DNA of 64,000 bases from contig CAMXAZ010000004.1 in NCBI GenBank assembly GCA_947179295.1, positions 1 through 64,000 of the forward strand, read 5' to 3'. Both the position numbers and the translations under genes were made by a program. This stretch comes from an uncultured Muribaculaceae bacterium (lineage in GTDB: Bacteria; Bacteroidota; Bacteroidia; Bacteroidales; Muribaculaceae). Below the pieces are notes generated by a model that saw nothing but the letters and a program-made list of their open reading frames with translations, was not told the DNA's origin and did not search any database. Positions within the stretch are counted from its first letter, which is position 1, and each line of letters begins with the position of its first letter. Below, piece by piece: positions 61,429-64,000 of the stretch.

Positions 61429-63840
61429 ATGCACGGCCACGGACTCCGTTTTAAAATACTTCTGCTCCTGCTCGCCCCCCTGCTTGCCCTCATCTCCGAA
61501 GGGCAGATCAAAATCCACGGCAAAATCACCGACAGCGAAGGCAAACCGGTTGAATTCGCCACCGTCCGCATAGGCGGCACCATCATCGGCACCACCTCCG
61601 GCCTCGAAGGCGACTACTCCCTGTCATGCCCGGCCGCTGACACCATCCACGTACACTTTTCCTGCATAGGCTACCGTGAGGCCACCCGCACACTCATCGA
61701 CGCCAAAGGCGATGTCACCCTCAACATGCGCCTGCAGCTGAGCACCGAAATGCTCCGGCAGGTCGAAGTCACAGAACTCAAGAAACAGACCGGATCTGTC
61801 GGCAAAATCGATGCCTCCGAACTCCGCAAAAGCCCCGACGTGCAGGGAGGCAGCGTCGAAAGCCTCATCACCACAATGGCCGGCGTCACCGGATCAAACG
61901 AAATGTCGGCCCAGTACTCCGTCCGCGGCGGCTCCTATGACGAAAACTCCGTCTACATCAACGGCATCGAAGTCTACCGCCCGCAGCTCATCACCTCAGG
62001 CCAGCAGGAAGGCCTCAGCATCATCAACCCCGACCTTGTAGGCTCCATCGGCTTCTCCACCGGAGGCTTCCCCGCCGAATACGGCGACAAAATGTCATCT
62101 GTCCTCGACATCACCTACCGCCAGCCCCAGTCATTCGAAGGCTCTCTCAGCGCAAGCCTCATGGGCGCTTCTCTCTCCATCGGCCAGGCATCCGGAAAAT
62201 TCTCCCAGCTCCACGGCATCCGCTACAAACGCAACTCCTCGCTGCTCGGATCAATGGACACAAAAGGCGAATACGACCCCACATTCTTCGACTACCAGAC
62301 ATCGCTGACCTGGCAGTTCTCCAAAAAACTCAAAGCCTCCTTCCTCGGCAACATCGGCCTCAACCAGTATAAATTCACCCCTCAGAACCGCACCACAACC
62401 TTCGGAACCACTGCCGACGCCAAAAAATTCACCGTCTACTTCGACGGCCATGAAAAAGACCGCTTCGACACCTACTTCGGCGCCCTCTCGCTCGACTACC
62501 GCGTGAACCGGGGCACCAACCTACAGCTACTCGCATCAGGCTATCTGACCGATGAACTCGTGGCCTACGACATTTCCGGCGAATACTGGCTTGACCAGGC
62601 CGGCACCTCCGACGTCGGCGGCGAACTCGGCGTAGGGCGCTATCACGAACACGCCCGCAACCGCCTCAAAGCCTCCGTGCTCTCCCTCGCCCTGAAAGGA
62701 CAGTCGGCCCTCAACCCGCGCCACACCCTCACCTACGGCATCGGCCTCCAGAGCGAAAAAATCATGGACCGCAGCCGCGAATGGGAGCTGCGCGACTCTG
62801 CCGGCTTCTCCCTCCCCGCCACAGGCTCGGAACTCCGCATGGTCTACAACCTCGACTCCCGCCACGACCTCAGCTCCACACGCCTCTCGGCCTTCGCCCA
62901 GGACGCCTGGAAATTCCCCACCTCAGCCGGCTTCCTCACCGTCAACGCCGGACTGCGCCTCAGCTACTGGAGCTTCAACAAGGAACTGCTCCTGAGCCCG
63001 CGCCTCAACATCGGCTTCATCCCCGACAAAGCCCCCTCCTGGGCCATCCGCTTCGCCACCGGACTCTACTACCAGTCGCCGTTCTACAAAGAATACCGCG
63101 TGCCGGTCATCGACGACAAAGGCAACCGCACCATCCTGCTCAACTCCGACATCAGATCGCAGCGGAGCTTCCACCTCATAGCCGGAACCGACTACACCTT
63201 CCGCGCCCTCAGCCGCCCCTTCAAACTCTCAGGCGAAATCTACTACAAAGCCCTCTCCAACCTCGTCCCCTACGAAATCGACAACCTGAAGATCGTCTAC
63301 TCCGGCCTTAACGAAAGCTCAGGCTACGCCGCCGGCATCGACATGAAACTCTTCGGACAGTTCGTGCCCGGAAGCGACTCCTGGATCAGCTTCTCGCTCA
63401 TGAAGACAAGCGAGAACCTCCACGGCGTAAAAGTGCCCCGCCCTACTGACCGCCGCTACAGCTTCGGCATGTTCTTCACTGACTATTTCCCGAAATTCCC
63501 ACGCCTCAAATTCGCCCTGCGCGGAATCTTCATGGACGGACTGCCATCCACCGCACCCCGCTCCTCACGCGACAAGGGCTACTTCCGTATGCCGGCCTAC
63601 AAACGTGTCGACATCGGCCTCTCCTACGCCCTGCTGCCCGAACTCAAAGAGGGTGAATCGCGCTCAGGCTTCGGACGCCACATCAAAAGCGTCTGGCTCG
63701 GACTCGACCTCTTCAACCTCTTCGACATATCCAACGTAGCCTCCTACTATTGGGTCACCGATGTCAACAACATCCAGTATGCCGTCCCCAACTACCTAAC
63801 CCGCCGTCAAGTAAACCTCCGGCTCACAATCGACTTCTGA
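61429..63840 (+). CDS. TonB-dependent outer-membrane receptor
   Basis: This 803-residue protein has a signal peptide (MHGHGLRFKILLLLLAPLLALISEG), a carboxypeptidase-regulatory-like domain (about 25-110, ITDSEGKPVEFATVRIGGT), a plug (about 115-230, YSVRGGSYDENSVYINGIEVY) and a beta-barrel ending YLTRRQVNLRLTIDF. It is shorter than SusC proteins, lacks their signature, and has no SusD partner, so it belongs to the general TonB-receptor group (metal, siderophore or other small ligand). Nothing identifies the ligand. It is followed 2 nt later by the start of the next gene. Confidence 0.93.
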   Translation: MHGHGLRFKILLLLLAPLLALISEGQIKIHGKITDSEGKPVEFATVRIGGTIIGTTSGLEGDYSLSCPAADTIHVHFSCIGYREATRTLIDAKGDVTLNMRLQLSTEMLRQVEVTELKKQTGSVGKIDASELRKSPDVQGGSVESLITTMAGVTGSNEMSAQYSVRGGSYDENSVYINGIEVYRPQLITSGQQEGLSIINPDLVGSIGFSTGGFPAEYGDKMSSVLDITYRQPQSFEGSLSASLMGASLSIGQASGKFSQLHGIRYKRNSSLLGSMDTKGEYDPTFFDYQTSLTWQFSKKLKASFLGNIGLNQYKFTPQNRTTTFGTTADAKKFTVYFDGHEKDRFDTYFGALSLDYRVNRGTNLQLLASGYLTDELVAYDISGEYWLDQAGTSDVGGELGVGRYHEHARNRLKASVLSLALKGQSALNPRHTLTYGIGLQSEKIMDRSREWELRDSAGFSLPATGSELRMVYNLDSRHDLSSTRLSAFAQDAWKFPTSAGFLTVNAGLRLSYWSFNKELLLSPRLNIGFIPDKAPSWAIRFATGLYYQSPFYKEYRVPVIDDKGNRTILLNSDIRSQRSFHLIAGTDYTFRALSRPFKLSGEIYYKALSNLVPYEIDNLKIVYSGLNESSGYAAGIDMKLFGQFVPGSDSWISFSLMKTSENLHGVKVPRPTDRRYSFGMFFTDYFPKFPRLKFALRGIFMDGLPSTAPRSSRDKGYFRMPAYKRVDIGLSYALLPELKEGESRSGFGRHIKSVWLGLDLFNLFDISNVASYYWVTDVNNIQYAVPNYLTRRQVNLRLTIDF

Positions 63841-63842
63841 AT

Positions 63843-64000
63843 ATGAACCGCACCAAGACCTTTCTGCTTTTTCTGACACTTCTGTCAACTGTCGCAACCC
63901 TGCCCGTAGCAGCACAGATCGACGAGGAGACCATTCAACACATCGACTCTTACGTCAACGTCAACCCAGACAGCGCCATCATCCTCTGCAACGATGCGCT
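63843..64000 (+). CDS. Exported protein, N-terminal part only
   Basis: The frame opens 2 nt after the receptor stop with MNRTKTFLLFLTLLSTVATL, a signal peptide ending near AAAQ, and is still open at the window edge. The remaining visible residues (IDEETIQHIDSYVNVNPDSA) look like the first helix of a TPR-type repeat protein, as in exported TPR sensors of this phylum. That is only a guess from 52 residues. Confidence 0.6.
   Translation, partial: MNRTKTFLLFLTLLSTVATLPVAAQIDEETIQHIDSYVNVNPDSAIILCNDA

Overview
The window looks like a chromosomal segment of a gut Bacteroidales, most likely a member of the Muribaculaceae. The evidence is four TonB-dependent or SusC-type elements, SusC/SusD pairs, lipoproteins with short SCSD-type lipoboxes, a hybrid two-component regulator, an ECF sigma/FecR pair, a protein with a Por-like C-terminal tail, and the recurrent Bacteroidetes promoter element TAnnTTTG, often with TTTG about 20 bases upstream. 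All genes seen are intact except the two cut by the window edges.

Layout. (1) 1-1927: the end of a dTDP-rhamnose cluster (rfbD tail, a hexapeptide acyltransferase, rfbB), joined by stop/start overlaps. (2) 2082-3191: a lone tyrosine recombinase on the minus strand with a nested inverted repeat just upstream of its start. (3) 3405-14803: a minus-strand operon of FecR, STN-containing SusC, SusD, a metallopeptidase-like lipoprotein without its HExxH motif, a FISUMP lipoprotein and two tandem TlpA-type thioredoxins, with a divergent ECF sigma factor. It encodes no glycosidase and looks like a nutrient-uptake locus with an envelope redox arm. (4) 14991-15061: tRNA-Gln with its own promoter and terminator. 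(5) 15325-34108: a polysaccharide utilisation locus with a hybrid two-component regulator, GH43-CBM6, SusC, SusD, a surface glycan-binding lipoprotein and a BACON-GH5 enzyme, then (beyond a strong terminator) GH43-CBM6, GH43 with an extended C-terminus, and a DUF5060/DUF4038 enzyme. The likely target is a beta-1,4-linked hemicellulose carrying arabinose or xylose.

(6) 34139-43420: housekeeping and hypothetical genes: a membrane protein, an M48 peptidase, MscL, GAPDH, a repeat-rich intergenic region, a secreted protein with a Por-like tail, an RhlE-type DEAD-box helicase, a GT-C-like membrane protein and a YhcH-family protein. (7) 43661-49460: a GH28 pectinase-like enzyme, glycogen branching enzyme, a sodium-dependent transporter and a YjbR-family protein. 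(8) 49487-54051: a minus-strand exopolysaccharide cluster (GT4, Wzx-type flippase, acyltransferase, GT2) beside tRNA-Gly. (9) 54407-64000: a Tat-exported small protein, a nitroreductase-like lipoprotein, then the ileS, DksA-like, lspA, DUF4296 run, a small unknown gene, a TonB-dependent receptor and the start of a further gene.

The most unusual items are the redox-flavoured SusCD locus with its apparently degenerate metallopeptidase, the 38-bp palindrome-bearing tandem repeat array at 37762-37985 with a related hairpin near 15136, and the inverted repeat in front of the orphan recombinase. All assignments come from reading the sequence and from family knowledge. No database search was run.
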